From JAGVSR01 sp963742405 (GTDB taxonomy: Bacteria > Pseudomonadota > Alphaproteobacteria > Rhizobiales > Hyphomicrobiaceae), in NCBI GenBank assembly GCA_963742405.1, contig CAVUMB010000003.1, forward strand, positions 124,001-188,000: a stretch of 64,000 bases of DNA. Reading direction: 5' to 3'. A program made the translations under genes and the position numbers. The notes below the pieces were generated by a model. That model saw only the letters and a list, made by a program, of their open reading frames with translations. It searched no databases and had not been told where the DNA came from. Positions 35,482 to 44,544 of this stretch are shown in pieces. Within the stretch, counting starts at the first letter, position 1; every line of letters starts with the position of its first letter.

Positions 35482-36141
35482 CTACCAAGAACGACGGGGG
35501 CCGGTGTCGACGTGGAACAGGCCACCGCCGTAGTGCTTGACGCCGCCCAAGGAGCCGTAGCTGCGTAGGAACGCGTAAACCGCACTGACATTGCCATGGA
35601 CACGGAAGTCGACCGCATCGCCGGTCAGGTGATGAGATTTGGAGGCGCCACCGACTTTTCGGTTGTGCGATTTGTTGCGGCAGGTCGAGTTGACCGTTAC
35701 GGGGCCGTAGCTCGCGACCTGGGCAACGACGGCACGCAATGTCCCGTTGAGGCACGATGACGAGGCCGCCCAGCGAACGCCGCCACCTGTCAGGCTCTTG
35801 GAAGGGGCCGTGTCAATCATGGCGCCGGTGTCGAGTGCGGCGTATTTCTTCTTTGTTCGTTGACCGGCGACCTTCTTGGGTTTGCCCCCGAACGATGCGC
35901 CGTAGGACTGGAAAGCCTTCGATCGAGCTTTGGCGGCTTTGCGCGATGTTTTTGGGCGCGCGATGTAGCCCGTGTCGCCATAACCGGACCAGGCGGAAGG
36001 GCCAGATTTGCGCATTTCGCTCTCGCTCTGCCAGCCCGTGGGCTTGGCTTGCGCATTCACAGCTTGGAAGCCCAGAAGCGCGATGGTGAGCAGACATGCA
36101 TGAAAGGCGTGTACGGCTGCGGCCGGAAAACGACGCATCAT
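35482..36141 (-). CDS. Secreted YcbK/DUF882-like peptidase M15 family protein
   Basis: A 219-aa exported protein with a signal peptide ending near NAQAKP. The C-terminal third carries the M15-type zinc site: SHHLTGDAVDFRVHGN supplies H and D ligands, and YGGGLFHVDTGPRRSW supplies the last histidine. The middle (about 60-110) is basic and low complexity. The likely activity is D,D- or L,D-carboxypeptidase-like peptidoglycan processing, inferred from the fold. It is a single gene convergent with the permease. Confidence 0.85.
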   Translation of the reverse strand: MMRRFPAAAVHAFHACLLTIALLGFQAVNAQAKPTGWQSESEMRKSGPSAWSGYGDTGYIARPKTSRKAAKARSKAFQSYGASFGGKPKKVAGQRTKKKYAALDTGAMIDTAPSKSLTGGGVRWAASSSCLNGTLRAVVAQVASYGPVTVNSTCRNKSHNRKVGGASKSHHLTGDAVDFRVHGNVSAVYAFLRSYGSLGGVKHYGGGLFHVDTGPRRSW

Positions 36142-36487
36142 CGGAACCCCCTGGGCAGTGAGACCGCTGCTTAACGGCCGGCGAACTGAGAATGACGAGG
36201 GCGTCCGTACACGTGGATGAAATCCATCCAGAGCTTAAATTTAATTTTGGGTTAATATGCAGAATTGAACGACGCAAAATCCTTCTTTTATTCTTTCGGT
36301 TACATTGTTTTACTTGATATTATAGTAGTATCTCTGCGAAAATCCCTGCCTGCAGTCCATTTTAGAGATTTTAATGCTCGTTGGCAGCGTTTCAGATAAG
36401 GAAGTACTTATAAGTTCGCCGAGCGCAAAGTTGTGACCAAGTTGAAACGCAGTCGCCAAGTTGTCGCAGCACCGGGGGTGCCGCGCA
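36142..36487. other. Gene-free A+T-rich region
   Basis: 346 bases between the start of the M15-family gene and the end of glpD. The stretch 36230-36410 is markedly A+T-rich and should hold the promoter of the M15-family gene. I see no tRNA, convincing ORF or strong hairpin. Confidence 0.6.
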
Positions 36488-37990
36488 TCACAGCAGTGCT
36501 TCGATTGACGCTGAAGCCGCCACGCGCATCGCGGGCGAGAGGTGGAGGCCGGCTTTCGTGCGCCGCCAAAGGACGTCCTCTGATGTTCTTGCCCACTCGT
36601 GCTGGGCGAGATAGCGGACCTCGCGCTCCGTCAATCCAGCAGCGAAAACCGGACCCATGTCTTCCCATCGGCGGGCGTCGCCGACAACTTCGCGGGTCAG
36701 TGCTCCGTGCCTGCGGACGAGGGCGTTCAAGACCTGCTCTGGAAGCCACGCATAGAGGCGGGCGAGACCTTCGACGTAGAGGCCGACGTCGGCATTGGGG
36801 ATGTCGCCACCGGGCAGCGGTTCGTCGGCTGTCCATGCCGGCGGCAATCCTGGGAAAAGGACGCCGAGACGGGCCATGGCTGCTTCGGCCAGACGGCGAT
36901 AAGTGGTGATTTTGCCGCCGACGATGGTGAGCATGGCATCGCCGAAGCGGCTGCCGGAGAGATCGAAGTCGTAGTCGCGGCTCAACGCCGAGGGGTTGGT
37001 CTCGTTCTCGTCGGCTTGAAGTGGACGAACGCCGGCAAACTTCCAGACGATATTCGAGGGCGTGAGTGGTTTTGCGAGGAACCGGTTCGCCGCTTCAATG
37101 AGATAGTTTTCTTCCTCCCGTGAGCATGTTGCTTGCGAGGGCGATCCTGTAACGGCGACGTCGGTTGTGCCGATCAGCGTAAAATCGGTCTCGAAGGGGA
37201 GCACAAAGACAACGCGGCCATCGGCATTCTGGAACAGAAATGCGTCTTGCGTTGCGACAATCCGGGGTACGACGATGTGGCTGCCCTTGACGAGACGAAT
37301 TCTCGCCATGTGATCGCGGGCGTTGACGCGGGTCAGGGCCGAGACGGCGTCAACCCACGGGCCGGCAGCATTGATGACGACTCGGGCCTGGCAGACCTCT
37401 TTTCGCCCCGCCGTGTCCAACGTGATGGACCAGGCGTCCGTGCCACTATCGAGGCCCGTCACGCGCGTCCGCGTGCGGATTATGGCTCCGCGATCTGCCG
37501 CAAGGCGTGCGTTGAGTACGACGAGGCGCGCATCGTCGACCCAGCAGTCCCAATAGCTGAAACCGCGTTTCAACTCCGGACGGAGCGCGCTGCCCGCGGG
37601 ATCGGTCCTCAGTTCAACGGCCCGGGAGCCGGGTATGCGGTGTCGGCGGGCGAGGTGGTCGTAAAGAAAGAGTCCGGCGCGCAGGGCAATCCGGGAGCGT
37701 GTACCGGGTGCTTCCGGTAAGATGAATCGCAGTGGCCAAACAATATGCGGCGCGCGAGCAAGCATGACTTCGCGTTCGGCCAGTGCTTCGCGCACCAGGC
37801 GGAACTCGTAGTGTTCGAGGTAACGCAGGCCGCCGTGGATCAGCTTGGAACTAGCCTGTGACGTACCGCTCGCCAGGTCATCTTTTTCAATAAGGCAGAC
37901 GGATAGACCGCGACCGGCAGCGTCAGCCGCCACGCCGGCACCGTTAATGCCGCCGCCGATGACCACGAGGTCGAAGAGCGGCCCATGCAT
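36488..37990 (-). CDS. glpD: Aerobic glycerol-3-phosphate dehydrogenase
   Basis: FAD enzyme at the inner membrane that oxidises glycerol 3-phosphate to dihydroxyacetone phosphate and reduces quinone. The 500-aa protein has the FAD motif VVIGGGINGAGVAADAAGRG (9-28), family block SSKLIHGGLRYLEHYEFRLV (about 47-66), active-site region around INAAGPWVD and GTTDV, and the C-terminal domain with a GGKITTYR loop. Its ATG shares one base with the symporter stop (TGATG). Order DUF4212-like, symporter, glpD suggests uptake and oxidation of a glycerol-related solute. Confidence 0.94.
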   Translation of the reverse strand: MHGPLFDLVVIGGGINGAGVAADAAGRGLSVCLIEKDDLASGTSQASSKLIHGGLRYLEHYEFRLVREALAEREVMLARAPHIVWPLRFILPEAPGTRSRIALRAGLFLYDHLARRHRIPGSRAVELRTDPAGSALRPELKRGFSYWDCWVDDARLVVLNARLAADRGAIIRTRTRVTGLDSGTDAWSITLDTAGRKEVCQARVVINAAGPWVDAVSALTRVNARDHMARIRLVKGSHIVVPRIVATQDAFLFQNADGRVVFVLPFETDFTLIGTTDVAVTGSPSQATCSREEENYLIEAANRFLAKPLTPSNIVWKFAGVRPLQADENETNPSALSRDYDFDLSGSRFGDAMLTIVGGKITTYRRLAEAAMARLGVLFPGLPPAWTADEPLPGGDIPNADVGLYVEGLARLYAWLPEQVLNALVRRHGALTREVVGDARRWEDMGPVFAAGLTEREVRYLAQHEWARTSEDVLWRRTKAGLHLSPAMRVAASASIEALL

Positions 37991-40072
37991 CAGGGTTCAA
38001 CCGGGTTGGAAAGGTTCGTGCTCCGTCCATGCAGGCGATCGAATGCGATCACCGATCGCGGGGACGGCCGGCCGGTTATGAGGCTGACGAGCAGTCCGAC
38101 AAGAAGGGCGAAGGGAAGTGCAAGTGCCGGCGCGGCTGCCGGCGCGATGCCAATCCAGTTTGCCAGTCCCGGGCTCCATAGACTGCCCGAAGTTCGGGCT
38201 GCAAGATCGGCGTAGGCCGCGGCGCGATCATCGCCTTGCGCGGCGATCCAAAGATCGCGCGCGTCCGCATATTCGGTGAATGCCGACGGACCGCCGCTCG
38301 ATAGCCCTGGCCAGGCTTCATAAAAGGACACGCTGTAGATTGCGGTTCCGGCCAAATAATAAGTGCCAAGTGCTAACCCGGCGATGACGGCGGCGAGGAG
38401 TCCAGCGGCCGTTGCTCGCCGGACAAGGACCGTCAAGATTAGAGCCGGGAGGAGCCCGGCTGCGGTCAGCAAAAGGCTGACGGTGAAGACCACGTCGGCT
38501 GTCAGGGGAATGACGGCAGCTGTCATAGCTGCGCCGATCGCGACAGCACCCCCGGTGAAGCGAATGAGAGTGAGTTCGGTAACGTTGTCCGGTTTGCGTC
38601 CGAGGACGGCGGCGGAGCCATCGTGCACAAGCATGGTCGCAAGGCTCACGACCAGAGCGGCGGCCAGGACGATGGCCGCGGCGAAGACGATCGCTACAAA
38701 CAAAGCGGAGACGATCAGCGGCAAGCCTGCTGCGTGCGGCAGAGCGAGCAGGATCAGTTGCGGATCAATCGACACCGTTGCGAGGTTGGGTTTGCCGGAG
38801 ATATTCCCGGCGGCGACAGCTGCAGCTGTCACGACGGTGTCAGTGAAGGGCAGCCATCGATCGGCGAGTGGCAGTCCGGGCGAGGCTGCAAACCGGCGCG
38901 CCAGATCGAGGACGGCTACCTGCACGCTCGGGTCAAGGCGCTGCCAATTCGCTTCTGCCCGCCCGCCGCGATCGGCCATGGCTGCCGACACGGCATCGAT
39001 GCTGCCGGCACCTGCCGTAATGTCACGGGCAACCGTTTCGACAAGTCCCAGCGAAGCGCCGTGCAGACGTACGGCATCGGCTTGGCTGGCGCGGCGGATC
39101 CAAAGCGGTAGCTCGGCGAACGTACTGTCGGCCGCGACGGCGCGATAGGTTTCGATGCGGGCCAACGCGGCGATTGCTGGCAGCGCGGTCAAGGCAATGA
39201 CGACGAACGTGAGCATCCAGGCGAGCCCCCGTCGCGGGCTGGCCGACGGCGCGAAGGCCCCTGTTGCCTGTACGAGCGGAGGGAGAGCCGCGACGGCGGC
39301 TGCCAGACTGATGGTCAGCAAGGCCCAATTCAGCCGGTCGACGGTGAGGAACTTGCGCAGGAACGGCTTGAAGACGCCAAAATCGACCAGGCCGTTTTCG
39401 ATGAGCGAGAGTTCCGCCGGGGCAATGTCGGCTAAGACCTGACCATATGCGAGATGGGGAATGGGGTTGCCGAACAAGACGGCATAGAGCCCGGCGGTCA
39501 AGCTGATCAAGGCAAGACCGACGAGCAGCGCAATCAGGCCGCTGTTGGCGAGAACGGATTTTAACCCGCCGGGAAGCGTCACTAAGATTATTGCGACGGC
39601 GCCAGCCACCGCAGCGGCGCCAATGGGAACTTCAAAGATGCGCGCCGCAAGCGACAGACCTGCCGATAGCGTTCCCAAAAGTAGCCCGCCGGTGGCTGCC
39701 AGTGCGACGACAAGCGTCAGGAAGCGTGCAAGGCGTCCGAACCGATGGGCGATCAGCTCCGGCAGAGTTGCGGCGCCCGATCGTGTCAGCGCCGGGCCCA
39801 CGAGGACTGTCAGCAGCAGGAGACCTCCGGTCAGACCGACCAAGGGGATCAGGGCATCGTAACCGTGCTGTTGAATGAGACCCGGCAATAAGATCAGGGA
39901 AGCAAGTGCGAATAAACCGGAAAGACTGAGGCCGCCGCCGACGGTTGAGAAGATTGCACCGCCAGACGCATGCGCTTGTGAGTTGCCCGACCGGAAACGG
40001 AATGGCCACCGCTGCCATTGCGAGCACGGCAAGTCCGGTGCCAACAAGAAACATTGCGCCGCCCGACAACAT
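37990..40072 (-). CDS. Sodium:solute symporter (SSS family), one frameshift as sequenced
   Basis: An inner-membrane cotransporter of about 690 aa and 13 or so helices, related to acetate/solute permeases of the VC_2705 type. The start MLSGGAMFLVGTGLAVLAMA (from 40072) is separated from the body, which resumes at ASGGAIFSTVGGGLSLSG, by one extra base near 39975-39990. Recognisable blocks are TRSGAATLPELIAHRFGRLA, LPGGLKSVLANSG and LVHDGSAAVLGRK. A periplasmic insert of about 110 residues (about 410-520) is longer than usual. Coupled to glpD downstream and to the small DUF4212-like gene upstream. Confidence 0.85.
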
Positions 40073-40073
40073 T

Positions 40074-40503
40074 TCAAAGCTCCTCCCGCGGCGGACGGGA
40101 CGTTGTCCGCGCGTCGAGCCGGTCGAGTTGTGCCGCCGCGCGAAACGCCAGTATCGCCAGAAGCAGCAGAATTCCCTGGGCCGTCAAATAGTAGCCAATG
40201 GGAAAGCCGGCCACGGTCGCGAGGTCGAGAGCTTCTGATGCGAGCGGCACCGCAGCGGTCAACGTCAGGAGAAGTCAGCATGTAGAAGATGGCCCGCCAG
40301 ATCTGTCCCCGCCCTGGTTGTCCGTTGAGCATTGCTCGGCCGGTCATGCCGTGGGCGGCGACCATGGTGCCGAATCCGATCAGGGCCAGTGTCATCAGGA
40401 AGCCGGTGGCTGGGATCGGCACGATCAGACGTGCGGCACCGAGCGACAAGGCCACGGCTGCGACCGAAATGATGAGACCCAGAACAATCTCGATCGTTCG
40501 CAT
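40074..40503 (-). CDS. DUF4212-like small membrane partner of the symporter, one frameshift as sequenced
   Basis: About 142 aa when repaired. The first half from ATG 40503 has two helices (IEIVLGLIISVAAVALSLGA and TGFLMTLALIGFGTMVAAHG) and reaches IWRAIFYMLT. One extra base at about 40272 shifts the frame. The second half, LLTLTAAVPLASEALDLA then GFPIGYYLTAQGILLLLAIL and QLDRLDAR, is the pattern of DUF4212 proteins that accompany SSS symporters. The stop is one base before the symporter ATG. Its two extra N-terminal helices are unusual for DUF4212. Confidence 0.72.
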
Positions 40504-40850
40504 GCCTTGCTTGCGCCCCTCCGTTCGAACCTGTCGATCTTAGATTTGAAGGTGCGTTCGCGCACGGCATTTCGCAGTCGCAAAGTTTGCCGCACAAGGT
40601 GACCGAGCCACCAATGAAAGCGGGGCGGAACTCTTGATCAAGAGTTTCGCCCCGTTTTGTCTCCCCAGACTTGGACCATTATTATTTGTTGGATCGGGCC
40701 GTCCTTTCCCGACGGCGCGGAGGATGTTGGACAGGCTGGCGCATGTCAAGCCGCCGTGGACGGTAGAACGGAATTTTTCTTGATGTGCCAAGGCATCATG
40801 GAAAACTGTTGACACCAGTCTGCGTTGACATCGTGCTGTGATTTGAATGC
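40504..40850. other. Gene-free region with an orphan terminator-like hairpin
   Basis: 347 bases between the DUF4212-like start and the end of the PCu(A)C gene. It contains the 40621-40658 hairpin and a smaller GCCGTC/GACGGC stem near 40700. No convincing ORF. The first 100 bases should include the symporter-operon promoter. Confidence 0.55.
40621..40658 (+). terminator. Strong bidirectional hairpin with plus-strand T-run
   Basis: CGGGGCG...CGCCCCG (40621-40627 with 40648-40654) encloses an AACTCTT/AAGAGTT stem, with TTTT on the plus strand and CTTTC on the minus strand. It could end the PCu(A)C transcript, but the better T-run faces plus, where no gene is known. Confidence 0.6.
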
Positions 40851-41360
40851 TTACTGGCCATGCCCCATGTGGTCTTCATGGCCCGGCTGACCGTTCATGC
40901 CGTGCGGACCCTTGGCCCCGACCGGTTCGATCGTTGCCTCGATTTTGACTTCGCCGGCCTTTTCGAAAATGAGCGTAACCGGCAGCAAGTCGCCTTCTTT
41001 CAACGGGCCCTTCAGTTCGAACAGCATGATGTGATTACCGGCCGGCTGCAGCAGGACTGAGCTTCCGCCTGGAATCGCGAGCTTTTCAAGCTTGCGCATC
41101 TTCATGACGCCATTGTCCATCGTGTGAGTATGGATTTCAACGCGCCCCGCTGCTGGAGAGGATGCTGCAACCAGAGTGTCGGTCGATCCGTCCTTAGCGC
41201 TGATCTCGACATAAGCGGCGCCGACCGTCGCGCCGCCTGGCGTTGCGCGGGCCCATGGATGAGAGACCGTCACGCCTCCCGCCTCATATTCATGCGCCGT
41301 GGCAGCAGCCGGGACGGAAACCGCGAGGATGGCGGCGAGCCAAGCACGAGAACGGTACAT
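40851..41360 (-). CDS. Periplasmic copper chaperone PCu(A)C
   Basis: Exported Cu(I)-binding protein (DUF461) that helps deliver copper to cytochrome oxidase. From ATG 41360 the product is 169 aa with a signal peptide ending near ATAHEY. The H-M...M...H-x-M copper site is seen in IHTHTMDNGVMKM, with NHIMLFELK about 25 residues later. The His/Met-rich tail (HGMNGQPGHEDHMGHGQ) probably binds extra copper. No sco or cytochrome oxidase gene is adjacent. Divergent from coaBC. Confidence 0.9.
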   Translation of the reverse strand: MYRSRAWLAAILAVSVPAAATAHEYEAGGVTVSHPWARATPGGATVGAAYVEISAKDGSTDTLVAASSPAAGRVEIHTHTMDNGVMKMRKLEKLAIPGGSSVLLQPAGNHIMLFELKGPLKEGDLLPVTLIFEKAGEVKIEATIEPVGAKGPHGMNGQPGHEDHMGHGQ

Positions 41361-41483
41361 TCTGACTTCTCCGAATTTCAAGGTCGTTGAGTAGCTATGG
41401 CAGCCCTGACATCAATTCAATCGGCACATTGGCCTTTAACACTTCCATTGACAGCCCATGGTAAGCAGACCGCCGATTGGCGT

Positions 41484-43334
41484 ATGCTCAGACGAGCCAT
41501 TAACCAAGCCAGTGACGTCAAGGGTGCCGTGGCGCAAAGGGTTCTCCTCATCATCGGTGGCGGAATCGCGGCCTATAAGAGCCTCGAGCTGATTCGCAGG
41601 CTGCGCGAAAGGGCGTGCGAGGTGCGTGTCGTCCTCACGCGGGCTGCGCAAGAGTTCGTGACGCCACTCTCGGCTGGAGCGCTGTCCAATGACCGGGTTT
41701 TCACAGATCTCTTCGACCTCGATGACGAGCGGGAGATTGGTCACATTCGGCTGTCGCGTGATGCGGATCTGGTGATCGTTGCGCCGGCCACCGCAGATCT
41801 CCTGGCGAAAATGGCGACGGGACAAGCGGGCGATCTAGCGACGGCGGTGCTCTTGGCGACGGTTAAACCGGTGCTCGTCGCGCCGGCGATGAACCCGCGC
41901 ATGTGGCAGCATCCTGCGACGCGACGCAATGTTCAGCAGCTCGCAAGTGACGGACTGCATTTCATCGGACCCAAGGCCGGTGAAATGGCAGAGCGGGGCG
42001 AAGCGGGAGTCGGCCGCATGGCCGAGGCAAGTGAAATTGCAGACGCCGCATTGCAGCTTCTCGGCGGCCGCACTGAAGGGTCGCGTCGCTTGGCGGGGCG
42101 GCATGTCGTTGTGACCAGTGGACCAACACATGAGCCCATCGATCCCGTCCGCTACATCGCCAATCGGTCATCCGGCAAGCAGGGCCATGCGATCGCGGCG
42201 GCGGCAGCGCGCTTGGGTGCGCGGGTGACGCTCGTTTCCGGGCCGGTGGCGCTGGCCGATCCTGTGGGCGTCGACGTGATCAAGGTGGAGACGGCGGCGC
42301 AGATGCTGGATGCTGTGCAGAGCGCGTTGCCGGCCGATATTGCCATTTGCGCAGCGGCGGTGGCCGATTGGCATGTTGCGTCAGCGGCCGGCCAGAAGAT
42401 GAAGAAGAGCCAGGACGCCGCAACGCCCATGCTCGCGCTCGCTGAAAATGCAGATATTCTGAAAACTCTGGCTCGAAGTGGTCCGCGACGGCCGGGTCTC
42501 GTGATCGGTTTTGCGGCTGAGACGGAGAACGTGATTGCACACGGGCAACGAAAGCGGAAGGATAAGGGCGCCGACTGGATCGTTGCCAACGACGTATCGC
42601 CGTCGAGCGGAACGTTCGGGGGTGATCGCAATACGGTGCATCTGATTACGGCCGACGGCGTCACCAGCTGGCCGCCGGACAGCAAGGACGGTGTCGCGCG
42701 ATTGCTCGTCGGGCAGGCGGCCGATTGGCTCGTCGCGACACCAGATCGATGTTTGACGATGGCGAAAGTCAAAAAGAGCAATTTCGGCAAAACTCGGATT
42801 AAGGTCCGAGTTCTCATCTTGGAGCACGGCAAGGGGTTGCCTTTGCCGGAAATGCAATCGAGCGGTGCGGCCGGACTCGATCTCGTGGCGGCGCTGGACG
42901 ACAAAAAGCCGCTCAGGATCGCGCCGGGAAAGTGGGCGCTGGTCCCCACCGGACTTGCGATTGCCCTGCCGCGCGGAACCGAGGCGCAGGTTCGGCCCCG
43001 TTCGGGACTGGCGATGAAGCATGGCGTTACCGTCCTCAACAGTCCCGGAACGATCGACAGTGATTACCGGGGAGAGGTGCAGGTCATCCTCATCAACTTC
43101 GGGAACACGGCCTTTGTTGTGCGGCGAGGCGAGCGGATCGCGCAGATGGTCATTGCGGCCCACGCGTCCATCAAAATCCGGCCAGTCGACGAATTACCGC
43201 GAACCAAGCGGGGCGTTGGCGGCTTTGGCTCGACCGGCAACATTGCCCCATCCGTACCGCCAGGGGAAAAAAAGAAGCCGATACCTGCCGGCGCAAAAGC
43301 GGCTCGCTCTAAAAGGCCACGGAGCCGAGATTGA
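41484..43334 (+). CDS. coaBC-dut: CoaBC and dUTPase in a single reading frame
   Basis: The first 420 or so residues are CoaBC, making 4'-phosphopantetheine from phosphopantothenate and cysteine: the flavoprotein half has LLIIGGGIAAYKSLEL, IVAPATADLLAKMATG and APAMNPRMW; the ligase half has TSGPTHEPIDPVRYI and WIVANDVSP. From M at about 42758 it continues as a complete dUTPase with all five motifs (SSGAAGLDL, RPRSGLAMKHG, GTIDSDYRGEV, RRGERIAQMV, GVGGFGSTG) plus a basic tail. In the shifted frame a TGA (42754-42756) sits two bases before the dut ATG, as expected for two adjacent genes. The fusion may therefore be a one-base error. The CoaBC start is also uncertain (ATG 41484 or GTG 41529). Confidence 0.85.
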   Translation: MLRRAINQASDVKGAVAQRVLLIIGGGIAAYKSLELIRRLRERACEVRVVLTRAAQEFVTPLSAGALSNDRVFTDLFDLDDEREIGHIRLSRDADLVIVAPATADLLAKMATGQAGDLATAVLLATVKPVLVAPAMNPRMWQHPATRRNVQQLASDGLHFIGPKAGEMAERGEAGVGRMAEASEIADAALQLLGGRTEGSRRLAGRHVVVTSGPTHEPIDPVRYIANRSSGKQGHAIAAAAARLGARVTLVSGPVALADPVGVDVIKVETAAQMLDAVQSALPADIAICAAAVADWHVASAAGQKMKKSQDAATPMLALAENADILKTLARSGPRRPGLVIGFAAETENVIAHGQRKRKDKGADWIVANDVSPSSGTFGGDRNTVHLITADGVTSWPPDSKDGVARLLVGQAADWLVATPDRCLTMAKVKKSNFGKTRIKVRVLILEHGKGLPLPEMQSSGAAGLDLVAALDDKKPLRIAPGKWALVPTGLAIALPRGTEAQVRPRSGLAMKHGVTVLNSPGTIDSDYRGEVQVILINFGNTAFVVRRGERIAQMVIAAHASIKIRPVDELPRTKRGVGGFGSTGNIAPSVPPGEKKKPIPAGAKAARSKRPRSRD

Positions 43335-43469
43335 AGCGAGTAAATTGCGAGATGCGCGCTATAGTTAGAAAGAAAATCTCTAAGGACAGCGTTGCAGGGT
43401 GCTTGCGGGAAGGTTATTCCCACGCCGTATCGGATCGACCGCTCGACAATGGAAGGCAGCGCGAGGCAC

Positions 43470-44471
43470 ATGAACGAAGTCCCGGACATCAAGACGCTTG
43501 CGGCCACCAAAACGTGGGGTCGTGGTCGCATTTACGAAGACATCACTGAAACCATCGGTCACACGCCCCTTGTTCGCCTGGGCAAAATTGCGAAGCAGGC
43601 CGGTGCGCGGGCTGACATTCTGATCAAGCTCGAGTTCTTCAATCCGCTGTCGAGCGTCAAGGATCGCATCGGGGTATCGATGATCGATGTTCTTGAGGCG
43701 GAGGGCAAGATCACGCCGGGCAAGAGCACACTCGTCGAACCGACGTCGGGCAATACCGGCATCGGACTGGCTTTCGTTGCTGCTGCGCGCGGTTACCGGC
43801 TCATCCTTGTCATGCCAGAGTCGATGTCGATCGAGCGGCGCAAGATCCTTGCGCATCTGGGTGCTGAACTGGAACTGACCCCGGCCGCCGGCGGCATGCC
43901 CAATGCAATCGCGCGGGCAGCAGAAATCGTTGCCACGACTCCCGGGGCTATTCAGCCCAGCCAATTCGAGAACCCGGCCAACCCTGCCGTGCACGAGCGC
44001 ACGACGGCGGAAGAAATATGGAACGACACGCACGGCAATATCGACGTGCTGGTTGTCGGTGTCGGCACGGGCGGCACGCTGACCGGTTGCGCACGGGTAT
44101 TGAAGGCGCGCAGGCCCGGCCTCAAAGTGATCGCGGTTGAACCCGCTGGCAGCCCCGTGCTGTCAGGCGGCAATCGAGGTCCGCACAAGATTCAGGGCAT
44201 CGGAGCGGGCTTTGTCCCGGGCGTGCTCGATACGTCGCTGATCGATGAGATCGTAACGGTGTCGAACGAGCAGGCGTTTGAAATTTCGCGGTTGGTCGCG
44301 AAGACCGAAGGCATTCCCGGCGGCATTTCGACCGGCGCCAACGTTGCGGCTGCGATTTCCGTGGCTACCCGCGAGAACATGACCGGTAAGACGGTGGTGA
44401 CGTTCGCTCCCTCGTGCGCCGAACGGTATTATACGAGCGAACTCTTCCTCGATCCGGCCGCGAAAAGCTGA
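43470..44471 (+). CDS. cysK: Cysteine synthase A (O-acetylserine sulfhydrylase)
   Basis: PLP enzyme forming cysteine from O-acetylserine and sulfide. From ATG 43470 it is 333 aa. The PLP lysine is in NPLSSVKDRIG, the substrate loop is EPTSGNTGIGLA, the phosphate-binding loop GVGTGGTLTG and the C-terminal serine in FAPSCAERYY. Family blocks such as QFENPANPAVHERTTAEEIW are intact. A strong terminator follows 20 bases after the stop. CysK supplies the cysteine used by the neighbouring CoaBC, although that link may be coincidental. Confidence 0.95.
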   Translation: MNEVPDIKTLAATKTWGRGRIYEDITETIGHTPLVRLGKIAKQAGARADILIKLEFFNPLSSVKDRIGVSMIDVLEAEGKITPGKSTLVEPTSGNTGIGLAFVAAARGYRLILVMPESMSIERRKILAHLGAELELTPAAGGMPNAIARAAEIVATTPGAIQPSQFENPANPAVHERTTAEEIWNDTHGNIDVLVVGVGTGGTLTGCARVLKARRPGLKVIAVEPAGSPVLSGGNRGPHKIQGIGAGFVPGVLDTSLIDEIVTVSNEQAFEISRLVAKTEGIPGGISTGANVAAAISVATRENMTGKTVVTFAPSCAERYYTSELFLDPAAKS

Positions 44472-44491
44472 CGCAATCTTGCGACCACCAA

Positions 44492-44535
44492 AATAAATAG
44501 GGCGCCGGAAATTACCGGCGCCCTATTTATTTTTT
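44492..44535. terminator. Strong bidirectional terminator between cysK and the permease gene
   Basis: A 17-base perfect stem (44492-44508 with 44515-44531) around loop AAATTA, with A-rich left and T-rich right flanks, so it can stop both convergent transcripts. Confidence 0.92.
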
Positions 44536-44544
44536 GAGGTTTTG

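Noticed and set aside
42758..43334. Treating dut as certainly fused to coaBC
   Set aside because: A stop codon two bases before the dut ATG in the adjacent frame makes a one-base error equally likely.
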